Below, in pieces: positions 37,399-46,572 of a stretch of DNA of 64,000 bases. The DNA lies in contig JAPJBO010000286.1 in assembly GCA_030068145.1 (NCBI GenBank), positions 124,001-188,000 on the forward strand, in the 5' to 3' direction. Under the pieces are notes generated by a model. It saw only the letters and a list, made by a program, of their open reading frames with translations. It ran no database searches and was not told where the DNA came from. This DNA is from Diplonema papillatum. Taxonomy: Eukaryota; Euglenozoa; Diplonemea; Diplonemida; Diplonemidae. Position 1 is the first letter of the stretch. Each line of letters begins with the position of its first letter. The position numbers and the translations under genes are program-made.

Positions 37399-39462
37399 AT
37401 GTACCGCAGCGCGTTGGTGCGGGCGTCGAGGGGCGGGTTGCTCGTCGCAGGGGGTGGGGTGTCCGGGAGCTTGCGGGCGGAGGGGTGCAGTTTCAGCACG
37501 CGTTCTCAGGGCGGGTTGCTGATCACGAGTAGTGGAGTGTCCTCCGGGAGCTTGCGGACGGGGGCTTGCACTTTCAGCACGCGTTCGCACGGCGGGTTGC
37601 TGACCGCGGGTGGTAAGATGTCTGGGAGCTTGCGGACGGGGGCGTGCGCTTTCAGCATGCGTTCGTTGCTGATCACGGGTAGTGGAATGTCCGGGAGCTT
37701 GCGGACAGGGATCAGCACGCGTTCGCACGGCAGGTTGCTGATCACGGGTGGTGGGGCATGCACTTTCAGCACGCGTTCACACGGCGGGTTGCTGGCCGCG
37801 GGTGGTAAGATGCCTGGGAGCTTGCGGACAGGGGCGTGCGCTTTCAGCATGCGTTCGCACGGCGGGTTGCTGATCACGGGTGGTGGAGTGTCCGGAAGCT
37901 TGCGGACGGGGGCGTGCACTTTAAGCACGCGTTCGCACGGCGGCCCCCGCGCCCTCGCGCCGCGGCCGGGCTGCGCCCGCCAGCTGCGCGGCGGGACGGC
38001 CGGGGCCGACGCCGTCTTCGCGCCGCCGCCGAAGCCGGCTGCCCGCGCGGCCGCGGCGGACGCGGGGCCCGAAACCGGCCTCGTCCCGGGGGACGCCGCG
38101 GGGGCTGCGAAGCACGAGGATCCGCCCCGGGAAACGCCGGGAGACGACGCACCTGGAACGGAAGCACCCCCCGCGGAGGACTTCCGGCTTGACCGCCGTG
38201 TGTACAGCGTCGCGATGTCGTCGCTCCTGACGGGGATGGGCATCGGCGTCATCATCCCGGTGATGCCGCTGTTCGCACAGAGCATCGGGATTTCGCCCGC
38301 GGGACTGGGCCTGGTGATCTCCGCCATGGGTTTTGCCCGCCTCGCATGCAACCTGCCGGCGGCGTGGGCCGCGGATAAGTACGGCAGGAAGCCGTTGATG
38401 GTCATGGGCCCCGCCCTCTCGTCAGTCGGGATGCTCCTCTGCTCGGTAGCCTCGTCTCTCGAGGAGCTGCTGGCCATGCGCACCCTCAGCGGCGCCGGTG
38501 GGTCGTTCCAGATGACCGGGAGCCAGCTGTACCTGGCGGACATCTCCCGGCCGGAGAACAGGGCGCGCACGATGGCCCCGCTGGCGGCCGCGTTCTCCAC
38601 GGGGGCCGCGACCGGCCCGATCGTCGGCGGCATCATCGCCGCCGAGTGTGGGCTTGCCGCACCGTTCCTCTTCGTCGGCGCCGCGCTGCTCTGCGCGAGC
38701 GTTAACAACTACGCGATGCTCACCGAGACCCTCCCGAAGCAGCCGTCCCCGCCACCTGGCGCGCAACCCGGGTCCCTCGCGAGCGTGGCCGCTTCCGTGA
38801 AAGCGACGACGACCGCGTGGAAACCGCTGTTCCGATCACCGAGCATGCGTGCGCTGCTGGCCTTGCACACTGCGTACTGGGCGTGCAGTACAGGCGCGAT
38901 GTTCATGCTTCTCCCGCTGGTGGCGGCAGACTCTTTTGGGATGGGAGCCGCGGAGATCGGCCAGGGGTTCACCGTGTACGCGCTGATCAACGTGCTGGGG
39001 TCTCAGCCAGCGGCGTGGGCCTCCGACAAGTACGGGCGGAAGGCTGTCGTCGGGCCGGCGTGTCTCGCCATGGCGGCGTCCGCGCTGCTGATCCCGTTCG
39101 CGACGACGTGGGTCGAGCTCTCGGGGCTCTGGCTGCTGTGGGGCTGCGGCGCGACCTGCCTGGGCACGACGCCGACGGCCTACGCGACGGACCTGCACGA
39201 CTCGTCGATCCGCAGCCAGGCGCTCGCCCTCCTGCGGTCGGCGGGCGACGTGGGGCTGATGCTGGGCGCCGGGACCATCGGCTTGATAGCCAAAGTGGCC
39301 GGCATCACGGCCGGGTTCTGGTCCGTGTCGTTCTGCATCGCCTTCGTCGGCGTCAACTTCATGCTCCACGCCCGCGAAACCGTCGGCAAGTACAAACAGC
39401 CCGACCCCGACTTGAAAACACCGCTCAACCTGGTGAACGCGAAAAAACTCGACTCGGAGTGA
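37399..39462 (+). CDS. MFS transporter (drug/H+ antiporter-like) with repeat-built N-terminus
   Basis: 687 residues from the ATG at 37399. Residues ~1-12 (MYRSALVRASRG) are Arg-containing and presequence-like. About 180 residues then consist of seven variants of a 26-residue unit (GGLLITGGGVSGSLRTGACT type), followed by an Ala/Pro-rich linker to ~260. From FRLDRRVYS on, a 12-helix major facilitator domain is clear. It has motif A as AADKYGRKPLMVMGP after helix 2 and again as ASDKYGRKAVVGP after helix 8, Gly-rich helices (GAGGSFQMTGSQLYLADI, GAATGPIVGGIIAAECG), and a short hydrophilic tail ending KKLDSE. It resembles TetA-like drug:H+ antiporters; substrate unknown. The N-terminal repeats may be organelle targeting sequence amplified in tandem. 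The 3' third is duplicated just downstream. Confidence 0.9.
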   Translation: MYRSALVRASRGGLLVAGGGVSGSLRAEGCSFSTRSQGGLLITSSGVSSGSLRTGACTFSTRSHGGLLTAGGKMSGSLRTGACAFSMRSLLITGSGMSGSLRTGISTRSHGRLLITGGGACTFSTRSHGGLLAAGGKMPGSLRTGACAFSMRSHGGLLITGGGVSGSLRTGACTLSTRSHGGPRALAPRPGCARQLRGGTAGADAVFAPPPKPAARAAAADAGPETGLVPGDAAGAAKHEDPPRETPGDDAPGTEAPPAEDFRLDRRVYSVAMSSLLTGMGIGVIIPVMPLFAQSIGISPAGLGLVISAMGFARLACNLPAAWAADKYGRKPLMVMGPALSSVGMLLCSVASSLEELLAMRTLSGAGGSFQMTGSQLYLADISRPENRARTMAPLAAAFSTGAATGPIVGGIIAAECGLAAPFLFVGAALLCASVNNYAMLTETLPKQPSPPPGAQPGSLASVAASVKATTTAWKPLFRSPSMRALLALHTAYWACSTGAMFMLLPLVAADSFGMGAAEIGQGFTVYALINVLGSQPAAWASDKYGRKAVVGPACLAMAASALLIPFATTWVELSGLWLLWGCGATCLGTTPTAYATDLHDSSIRSQALALLRSAGDVGLMLGAGTIGLIAKVAGITAGFWSVSFCIAFVGVNFMLHARETVGKYKQPDPDLKTPLNLVNAKKLDSE
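37432..37955 (+). repeat. 78-bp coding minisatellite
   Basis: GCGTTCGCACGGCGGGTTGC and GGAGCTTGCGGACGGGGGC recur about seven times, with two shortened units. Every length change keeps the reading frame, so selection on the frame is likely. Confidence 0.9.
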
Positions 39463-39654
39463 ACACGTCTCCTGCGCCTTGGTCATCCGCGGCGATTACA
39501 CTCTCATGTGCGCTCGATTATTTGCTCGATTACGCTCTGTTACATTCTGTCGAGCCGGCAAAGGAGGAGAGAAGCGCCCACGCGACGATCAAGGCGAGCT
39601 GAAGAGGCGAAAGCATGACACATCACGTGCAAAGAGATGACCGTGAAGCTGGCG

Positions 39655-40040
39655 ATGCCTGCCTCGCCATGGCGGCTTCCGCGCTGCTGATCCCGTGCGC
39701 GACGACATAGGTCGAGCTCTCGGGGCTCTGGCTGCTGTGGGGCTGCGGCACGACCTGCCTGGGCACGACGCCGACGGCCTACGCGACGGACCTGCACGAC
39801 TCGTCGATCCGCAGCCAGGCGCTCGCCCTCCTGCGGTCGGCGGGCGACGTGGGGCTGATGCTGGGCGCCGGGACCATCGGCTTGATAGCCAAAGTGGCCG
39901 GCATCACGGCCGGGTTCTGGTCCGTGTCGTTCTGCATCGCCTTCGTCGGCGTCAGCTTCATGCTCCACGCCCGCGAAACCGTCGGCAAGTACAAACAGCC
40001 TGAAAATACCGCTGAACCTGGTGAATGCGAAAAAAGAATA
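39655..40040 (+). pseudogene. Broken copy of the MFS 3' third
   Basis: CTCGCCATGGCGGC(T/G)TC through GCCGGGTTCTGGTCCGTGTC to GGTGAATGCGAAAAAA duplicates 39062-39445 at roughly 97-98% by eye. It carries an in-frame TAG near 39708, a 10-bp loss near the end and no 5' part, so it is not expressed as a transporter. Confidence 0.92.
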
Positions 40041-40047
40041 GGCGTGT

Positions 40048-40173
40048 GTTTGTTTGGGGGAGGATTAGCCTGCTAGTGGATGATAGTGAGTGAATATGCT
40101 CGTTAGGCTAACCTTCTCCCAAACACGCTGCCAGCGTTCTCTTTCGTGTTTATAATGCATTGTTACTACGAAA
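40048..40173 (+). repeat. Repeat family E copy
   Basis: GGGGGAGGATTAGCCTGCTA, GCTCGTTAGGCTAACCTTCT, GCCAGCGTTCTCTTTCGTGT, ending TGCATTGTTACTACGAAAAA. It starts where the MFS pseudogene ends. Confidence 0.88.
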
Positions 40174-40469
40174 AACTCGACTTGGAGTGAACACTCCTCC
40201 TGTTCGCCTCGATCTCGCGGCGATTCCACTCGGTTAATCGCCACACACATTCCTTGCGTTCCAATCCTAACTTACCCTCCGACGACCAGCAGCTCGTTAC
40301 TGCCGCATTTTCGCGGCAGATCTCTCCAATCGATCAGCGGTTCCAAAAGATGCATGGCCACCCGGGGGGCGGCGATCTCTGGTGAAATGCGGTACCGTCC
40401 GGCCTCTCGAAACGACGGGAGGAAGCTTCACCGAAAACGTCAGTTCGCGTGGGCCCACACCGTCCAGAA
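40174..40469. other. Intergenic; includes MFS 3' flank similarity
   Basis: AAACTCGACTTGGAGTGAAC at 40172-40191 repeats the last codons and stop of the MFS gene (39446-39465). The E copy therefore sits inside the duplicated MFS 3' end. Confidence 0.7.
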
Positions 40470-41272
40470 CACCAGTCACACCGTCCAGCCGACCACGAAC
40501 ACCAGTCACACCTTCCAGCCGACCACGAACACCAGTCACACCGTCCAGCCGACCACGAACACAGTCACACCTTCCAGCCGACCACGAACACCAGTCACAC
40601 CTTCCAGCCGACCACGAACACCAGTCACACCGTCCAGCCGACCACGAACACCAGTCACACCGTCCAGCCGACCACGAACACCAGTCACACCGTCCAGCCG
40701 ACCACGAACACAGTCACACCTTCCAGCCGACCACGAACACCAGTCACACCGTCCAGCCGACCACGAACACCAGTCACACCGTCCAGCCGACCACGAACAC
40801 CAGTCACACCGTCCAGCCGACCACGAACACAGTCACACCTTCCAGCCGACCACGAACACCAGTCACACCTTCCAGCCGACCACGAACACCAGTCACACCG
40901 TCCAGCCGACCACGAACACCAGTCACACCTTCCAGCCGACCACGAACACCAGTCACACCTTCCAGCCGACCACGAACACCAGTCACACCTTCCAGCCGAC
41001 CACGAACACCAGTCACACCGTCCAGCCGACCACGAACACCAGTCACACCTTCCAGCCGACCACGAACACCAGTCACACCTTCCAGCCGACCACGAACACC
41101 AGTCACACCTTCCAGCCGACCACGAACACCAGTCACACCTTCCAGCCGACCACGAACACCAGTCACACCGTCCAGCCGACCACGAACACCAGTCACACCT
41201 TCCAGCCGACCACGAACACCAGTCACACCTTCCAGCCGACCACGAACACCAGTCACACCGTCCAGCCGGCCG
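40470..41272 (+). repeat. 30-bp minisatellite, about 26 copies
   Basis: Unit ACCAGTCACACCGTCCAGCC plus GACCACGAAC. Most copies are 30 bp; four are 29 bp (one C lost, e.g. near 40560 and 40710). ACCGTCC and ACCTTCC variants are interspersed. With no stop codon in any forward frame, three overlapping long open frames result; all are repeat translations. Confidence 0.97.
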
Positions 41273-41456
41273 GGCCGCAGTTTCCGTCCAGCACGGAAAC
41301 GAACGGTGTACTGAACCGACTACACGGTGGACACCTCACGCCGTCCAGCCAATCGGGACCGCGTATCCGTACGAAACGAATACGGCCGGTATTCACCGAA
41401 CAACCGAACGGTGAACTTCTTCGGCTGCGGCGTCTACATCACTCCCCCCTTTTCGT

Positions 41457-41747
41457 TTTACATAAGCGCCAGCTTGAAAGGAAATGCTCGACGATGCTGC
41501 CCGACAAAGAACAGAAGGGATCCCAAGTGCTGTAACTACCGAACCACGTGTTGAACGGACGTGAGGTCATGCGGGTCTACCCCTACACGACAAATCACAC
41601 AAACACAACAGGTCAAAGTCCTGAGTGAGAAAACAACACACGGTGGTGTAAGCGAAGAACAAATCAGATTGTGTTTGTATTGTATTTGCCCCTTACCTCT
41701 ATATTTCCCCCCCTTCATTCGGAGTCGAAGCAGCTACGTCGAGTATT
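41457..41747 (+). repeat. Repeat family B, complete copy
   Basis: ACATAAGCGCCAGCTTGAAA, AAATGCTCGACGATGCTGCC to GCAGCTACGTCGAGTATTT; ~290 bp including the flank. Confidence 0.9.
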
Positions 41748-41764
41748 TTTTTTTACCTGCTCAG

Positions 41765-41872
41765 TTTATGGCCTGCGCGTGAACATGATCGCTCGGCTTG
41801 TCTCCTCCCGAACACGCTGCAAGCGTTGTTTCGAGCTTACAATTGTTACCGTGAAAAAGAATTGTCGTGTAG
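41765..41872 (+). repeat. Diverged family E copy
   Basis: GTGAACATGATCGCTCGGCT, CCGAACACGCTGCAAGCGTT and ACAATTGTTACCGTGAAAAA; the left hairpin arm is lost. Confidence 0.7.
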
Positions 41873-42189
41873 TCCAGAAAAAAGTGTCACACGCTTTCCT
41901 TGTGTGGCACTGCTGGCTCGCACAGCCAAAGGCCGCGGGTACGGGTGCCACGGGTACACTCTACCAGCAGATGCAGCTCGTCATGAGCGGCGAAGTTATG
42001 CCTGCCGCCTGGGAACCTTCCTCTTTTTCTTTTTTTCCTGTTTCTATTTCGAACAAGCGCCTGCTTCGTGGGAAGTACTCGAGGCCGGCGTTCCAAACCA
42101 CAAAAACGCAAGGCAACCCCTGCTCAACTTGTAGAACGTGGGGGGCCCAAGACTACACTCCACGAAGGAATGTACTTGGTGTCGGTCAC
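41873..42189. other. Intergenic, nothing recognised
   Basis: 42050-42085 (CGCCTGCTTCGTGGGAAGTA, then CTCGAGG) is a diverged family A end. No gene recognised. Confidence 0.5.
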
Positions 42190-42357
42190 AAACAGTCCCG
42201 GACATGGCTAGCCATAACCCATAACGAAAGCGTGCACCAAATATACAACCCGTAACCACATAGCCCTTTCTTGCTCTAAGAGAACCCATTCATGAACGGT
42301 CACACGGAAACCCTAAAACCCCGGAATTTCAAGCGAACTTTAACTCTAAAAAAGGAG
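42190..42357 (+). repeat. Repeat K/C copy 2
   Basis: CAGTCCCGGACATGGCTAGC to TTTCAAGCGAACTTTAACTC; near-identical to 25435-25602. Confidence 0.88.
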
Positions 42358-42527
42358 GGAGTGTGCTGCGGCCCCGCACAAAACACGTGTATACCCAGGT
42401 TTGGTGCCATGGGGGAGGAAAGTGAACCGCTCGAGTACCATGGTCATTTGCCTGCCACCTGGAATCACGTCCAGGATTTGGGTTCAAGGCGGTTCAGGGG
42501 TTTTTCCCTTCAGTGAAAAAATCTTTT

Positions 42528-42745
42528 TTTGTATAAGCACCTGCTTTGTAGGAAAATACTTGAGGAGGCTGCCAGCTGCAAAAGATCAAAGGAGGTAAAT
42601 GTGCTGCAGCCCACACGAAACACAGGTGACTCTGGGTTCAGTGGCGGGCGTAAGCGTTCAACAAAAAAGACCCATTTTGTAGTTGTATTGTTTCTCCCCC
42701 TCTAGCCTCCTTCGAAGTAAGCACAAGGCAGCCCCTCGAGTATTT
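42528..42745 (-). repeat. Repeat family A, complete copy
   Basis: GTATAAGCACCTGCTTTGTA, ACTTGAGGAGGCTGCCAGCT to GGCAGCCCCTCGAGTATTT. Confidence 0.88.
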
Positions 42746-43283
42746 CCACTAAAGGGATTTAGTGTGGGAGAGCTGTGGCAGCGACTTGCGGAGCTGTGGC
42801 AGCGGTGGGTACTGTGAGTGTTAGGTTCGGGGTTTCCAGTGTCGTGGGAGCGAGCCACGAGAACACAGACCACACTCAGACAGGCACAAGCATGACCCGA
42901 CCGGCCCACAGCACACTTCAGTTGACCCGTGCCGTCAGGGATTATCCTGCATGGTTAAAAAAAGGTTTCCGGCCATGCTACGGACTTTTTAACCACGGTT
43001 TCCCGAATTTCGGGGATTAGAATAATCCCTGCGTGCCGTCGAAAAAAAAAGTTGCCAAGACCGGCCCAAGTGAAAATCTTTTTTCGGTGTGGCCCGCAAC
43101 TGGTGTTTGGAAAAACCCCTGATGCGGTTAACGAAAACGCTGGGTTCTCTTTCTTCTTTCTCCTACTCTCGCGGGTGTACGGACGTCTCCGGCCGGTTCA
43201 CTCAGCAATCGACGCGTGCTACCTGTCGTCGGTTTGCTGTCTGGGCTCGTTGTCGACGATCTTCAGCCGCTTTCCCGTTTTCT
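42746..43283. other. Intergenic, nothing recognised
   Basis: 42765-42805 repeats GAGCTGTGGCAGCG. 42950-43000 contains GGTTAAAAAAAGG and TTTTTAACC arms. No gene recognised. Confidence 0.45.
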
Positions 43284-43577
43284 TTTACATACGCGCCAAG
43301 CTTGGAAAGAGATGCTCGACCAAAAGCTGCCAGACAAAGAACCGAAGGGATCCCCAAGTGCTGCAACTACCAAACCACGTGTTGAACGGACGTGAGGTCA
43401 TGAGGGTCTACCCCAACACGACAAATCACACAAACACAACAGGTCAAAGCCTGAGTGAGAAAACAACACACGGTGGTGTAAGCGAAGAACAAATCAGCAT
43501 GTGTTGGTATTGTATTTGCCCCTACCTCTATATTTCCTCCCTTCCATTCGGAGTCGAAGCAGCTACGTCGAGTATTT
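43284..43577 (+). repeat. Repeat family B, complete copy
   Basis: From TTTACATACGCGCCAAGCTT and GAGATGCTCGACCAAAAGCT to GCAGCTACGTCGAGTATTT. Confidence 0.88.
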
Positions 43578-43889
43578 CTTGGCAAGTTTTCCACACCGTT
43601 CGCTCAGCGATCGACACGTGCTAGCTGTCGTCGGTCTGCTGCTATTTGTGCGCTGCTCCGGCTGTGATAATCGCGCTCTGTTGGCTGCACCCGATCCGCG
43701 CTGAGGACGTCGTCGGCTGTCCAGGGCAGGTAGCTAAAGAGGGTGTTCCCGTTCTGCGCCCTTTCTCCTGAATGGGCGGGCTCCCGCAAATTGTGGGCAG
43801 CACAACGCTCAAGAGGTCTTAGTCAGCATGAGGGACGACGCCCAGCGAACCTTGACCCATGGCACGATATCGTACTCAGTCGCACCTTT
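43578..43889. other. Intergenic, nothing recognised
   Basis: 43580-43690 repeats a CTCAGCGATCGACACGTGCT segment seen at 43200-43225. No gene recognised. Confidence 0.5.
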
Positions 43890-44033
43890 TTTGTTTTGTT
43901 TAAGCACCTGCTTCGTAGGAAATGCTTGAGGAGACTGCCAGTTGCGATAGATCACAGGAGGTAAATGTGCTGTAGCCCAACACGAACCACAGGTAAATCT
44001 GGGTTTAGCGGGCGTAAGCGTTCAACCAAAAAA
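43890..44033 (-). repeat. Partial family A copy
   Basis: TTTAAGCACCTGCTTCGTAG, ATGCTTGAGGAGACTGCCAG to GCGGGCGTAAGCGTTCAACC; the CTCGAGTATTT end is missing here, and a matching 3' end lies at 44466-44542. Confidence 0.8.
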
Positions 44034-44465
44034 TAGGTGCTTGAATCAGCTCATCCCGAGCAAAGCCCCGGCGGGAGCGCGGATCTCCACCAAACCGGAT
44101 CAGTCATTAGTTTCAGGGATAGAGCCATTGGGATAATCCCAGAGTCCCGCGAGGCGAATGCGAGCAGCCAGGCATCGTGAGCCGGCCCAGTTGTGTTGGA
44201 TTGAAGCCAACTCAGGCCTTCGCCAGTTGAGCTGGATTCTTGGCTGACTGATGCGGTAGCCAGGAGCGCCGATCTCCCCAACTGAGGCAGCCGCCGGACA
44301 GCCAACTTCGCCGGTCAGCTCCCAAGGTACCAGCAAGCCAGCCAAGGAGAGCTAACCCGTGAATGATCCTTTGGGTTGGTGTGACATGAATTAAACGAAT
44401 GTTAAATTGGCGGGTGGAGAAGGAACAACGGCTCCGAGTGACTCTCTCCAAGGAGGCAATTTAAG
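44034..44465. other. Insert between two halves of a family A copy
   Basis: The family A element is split: 43890-44033 is one half and 44466-44542 the other. The 430 bp between is GC-rich and unrecognised, with repeated CCAGTTG/GCCAGC motifs and ORFs of about 80 codons on the minus strand. It may be an insertion. Confidence 0.6.
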
Positions 44466-44542
44466 ATCCACTTTGTAGTTGTCTTGTTTTCTCCCCCTCT
44501 AGCCTCCTTCGAAATGAGCACAAGGCAGTCCCTCGAGTATTT
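44466..44542 (-). repeat. Family A 3' end
   Basis: CACTTTGTAGTTGTCTTGTT, CTCCTTCGAAATGAGCACAA, then GGCAGTCCCTCGAGTATTT. Confidence 0.85.
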
Positions 44543-44654
44543 CAGTTCTTTGCCCCACCCAGTTGCTTTCCACGGGATGTGTCGTGGGATTTTTCGGATC
44601 TCTCGGATTCATTTCTCGGAAGGTCCGTTTGTCCATCATTGCCGGCCCCGCACC

Positions 44655-44825
44655 AAGAACTTTGGAAAGAGGGTTAAAAGTCCCTGAAACCGACGGGTGG
44701 TAAGAGTTGGAGCGGAGAGATGCGTCTCCGTATCTCAATCATTGCTCCTTCGCCGGGGGTGTTTGTTTGGAACGTCTGGACCCATTCGGACCGTCCAAGC
44801 AGTTTCTGTCGCGAACCGCCGAATT
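44655..44825 (+). pseudogene. Degenerate 28S rRNA fragment
   Basis: AAGAACTTTGGAAAGAGGGT, then CCCTGAAACCGACGGGTGGT and TCATTGCTCCTTCGCCGGGG match 4011-4165 of the larger 28S relic, with more divergence than the 46.1-kb copy. Confidence 0.75.
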
Positions 44826-45020
44826 CTTCGGGTTCTAACTCTCGCGACTGTTCCTTTTTTCCCGCGCGCTTTCATGCCGCCTCCGCCGCGGCAAAGCATG
44901 TTTCTATCTCCGTCCCTCTGACCCTACGGCTAGCCCGCTTCGTCACTGCACTTCGTTGTTCGCAGGTACAGACGCTCGCTTATCCGAAAATACGACCCAA
45001 ACTGCATTTTCTCTTCTTTT

Positions 45021-45187
45021 GTTTTTACATACGCGCCCGCTTGGAAGAAAATGCTCGACGAAGCTGCCAGACAAAGAGCCGAAAGAATCCCACCGAACGG
45101 ACGTGAGGTCATGCGGGTCTACCCCTACACGACAAGACACGCAAAACACAACAAGGGAAAAAAGTCCTGAATGAAAAAAAAAAAAAA
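45021..45187 (+). repeat. Partial family B copy
   Basis: TTTTTACATACGCGCCCGCT, AAATGCTCGACGAAGCTGCC, ACGTGAGGTCATGCGGGTCT; ends in an A-run. Confidence 0.82.
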
Positions 45188-45207
45188 AAAACAAAAGAAA
45201 GCGCCTT

Positions 45208-45525
45208 ACTAATTGTACAAGCACCTGTTGATCACTTGAGGAATCTGCCAGTTGCGAAAATCTCAAAGAGGAGGCAAAAGTGTGGTACTCATCAGCATGC
45301 CGATGACTCCCGACGATTGCACCAATGTTACAATCTCATAGCGGACTACCGTCATCGATGGCGAGCTGGCACGACCAACCGACCCCCCCTCGGTAACTGA
45401 TCGCAGCACCCAGCGGAAGTGCACACACGACACCGCCATATACACGAACGCTGACGCCACTGAACCCAGATTTACCTGTGTTTCGTGTGGGCTACAGCAC
45501 ATTTACCTCCTTTGCGATTGGAATA
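45208..45525 (-). repeat. Family A copy interrupted by a small TIR element
   Basis: 45208-45262 (ACAAGCACCTGTTGATCACT, GGAATCTGCCAGTTGCGAAA) is one end of a family A copy. 45459-45515 (CTGAACCCAGATTTACCTGT) is family A body in the opposite orientation. Confidence 0.6.
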
Positions 45526-45566
45526 TTGTTGCGATCGTGGGGAGTCATCGGCATGCCGATGAGTAC
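45285..45566. mobile_element. ~280-bp element with palindromic inverted ends
   Basis: Left end GTACTCATCAGCATGCCGAT then GACTCCCGACGATTGCA. Right end is the reverse complement with few changes (ATCGTGGGGAGTCATCGGCA then TGCCGATGAGTAC). Each arm is itself a palindrome centred on GCATGC. No coding capacity; a MITE-like element. Confidence 0.75.
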
Positions 45567-45567
45567 A

Positions 45568-46144
45568 ACACTGCGCGCCTGAGCGCGACGATCAAGACGA
45601 GCTTAAGAGGCGAAAGCATGACACATCACGTGCGAAGAGATAACCGCGACGCCGGCGATGCAGATTATCGCCACAGATTCTTTGCATTCTAACCCAAACT
45701 ATGCCTGCCTTTCGCTACGTGACACCGGATGGGTCACTCTTGGCGCGCTTCCGTCGTGGTGCAACCCGCGACGGCTGCAACTGCTGCCGGGTAGTTTGTG
45801 ACAAGTTCGCAGTCAGATCCGGAATCGGAGTCCTCGTTCTCTCGCTACCGGCGAGCGGCACGGCGAGATGCGGCAGTTGTTGAGGGTCGAGCTGTGTCGG
45901 CAGTGGCTCGCGATCGTCGTGCGACCCGTCGCGGTCGCAGAGGCCGAGGAGCCGCGTCTCGTTCAGACCCGGTACAAGTACCACGACCCGATGCAGCGTG
46001 GGGGTCTAAGTTAAAACCGCCCAGGTGGCAGCTGAATCAGGGTCGCCAATACCACCCAACATTGCGAAGAAAGATTCACACGGCCAGCGTGTTCGGTCAG
46101 ATTCTGCCGATTCTTTCAGATTCTGCCGATTCTTTCAACACACC
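45568..46144. other. Intergenic; segment shared with 39.6 kb and 12.2 kb
   Basis: 45586-45698 (GAGGCGAAAGCATGACACAT, then CACGTGCGAAGAGATAACCG and AGATTATCGCCACAGATTCT) matches 39588-39655 in its first part and 12175-12215 in its last. 45699-46010 has open frames but no recognised domain. Confidence 0.6.
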
Positions 46145-46375
46145 AGATGCAACCTCCGGAGGCCGATAGCGAACAAGTACAGTGACGGAAAGACGCAAAG
46201 AACCTTGAAAAGAGGGTTAAAAGTACCTGAAACCGATGAGTGGTAAGAGTTGGAGATGCGTCCAAGTCTTAATCATTGCTCCTTCACTGGGGTTTTATGG
46301 TTGAGACGTCTGGACCTATTCGGATCGTCCAAGCTTATGTTGCGAGACGGCTTGCCGGCTGCCTCAGTTTTGCTT
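46145..46375 (+). pseudogene. 28S rRNA fragment
   Basis: CGGAGGCCGATAGCGAACAA, AAAGAACCTTGAAAAGAGGG, GAAACCGATGAGTGGTAAGA, GTTGAGACGTCTGGACCTAT: matches 3968-4195 of the larger relic at about 95% by eye. Confidence 0.85.
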
Positions 46376-46572
46376 CGGCCTTCACAGATACTGAGAACAT
46401 TGCTGAAGATGGTGATGCGTCAACAATTTTTGAGGTGATGACGGCAATTGGCTCTACTGAGCATGCGCCCCTGGAGATGCCGCAATGCATGATGTACTTA
46501 GGCTTTTCAAAGTTCGATATGCTGCTGCAGCATACGAAGAGCGTGGTTGAGAGCGTGGTTGAGTGGAGTGTT

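Noticed and set aside
37506-38708. Minus-strand ORF of 400 codons over the MFS gene
   Set aside because: GC-rich shadow frame; the plus strand has the 12-helix MFS pattern.
40470-41272. CRISPR array
   Set aside because: The 30-bp repeats are contiguous without unique spacers, in a eukaryotic context.
40354-41535. Three long overlapping plus-strand ORFs (310-393 codons) and a minus-strand one
   Set aside because: They are translations of the 30-bp minisatellite. All frames are open because the unit has no stop codon.
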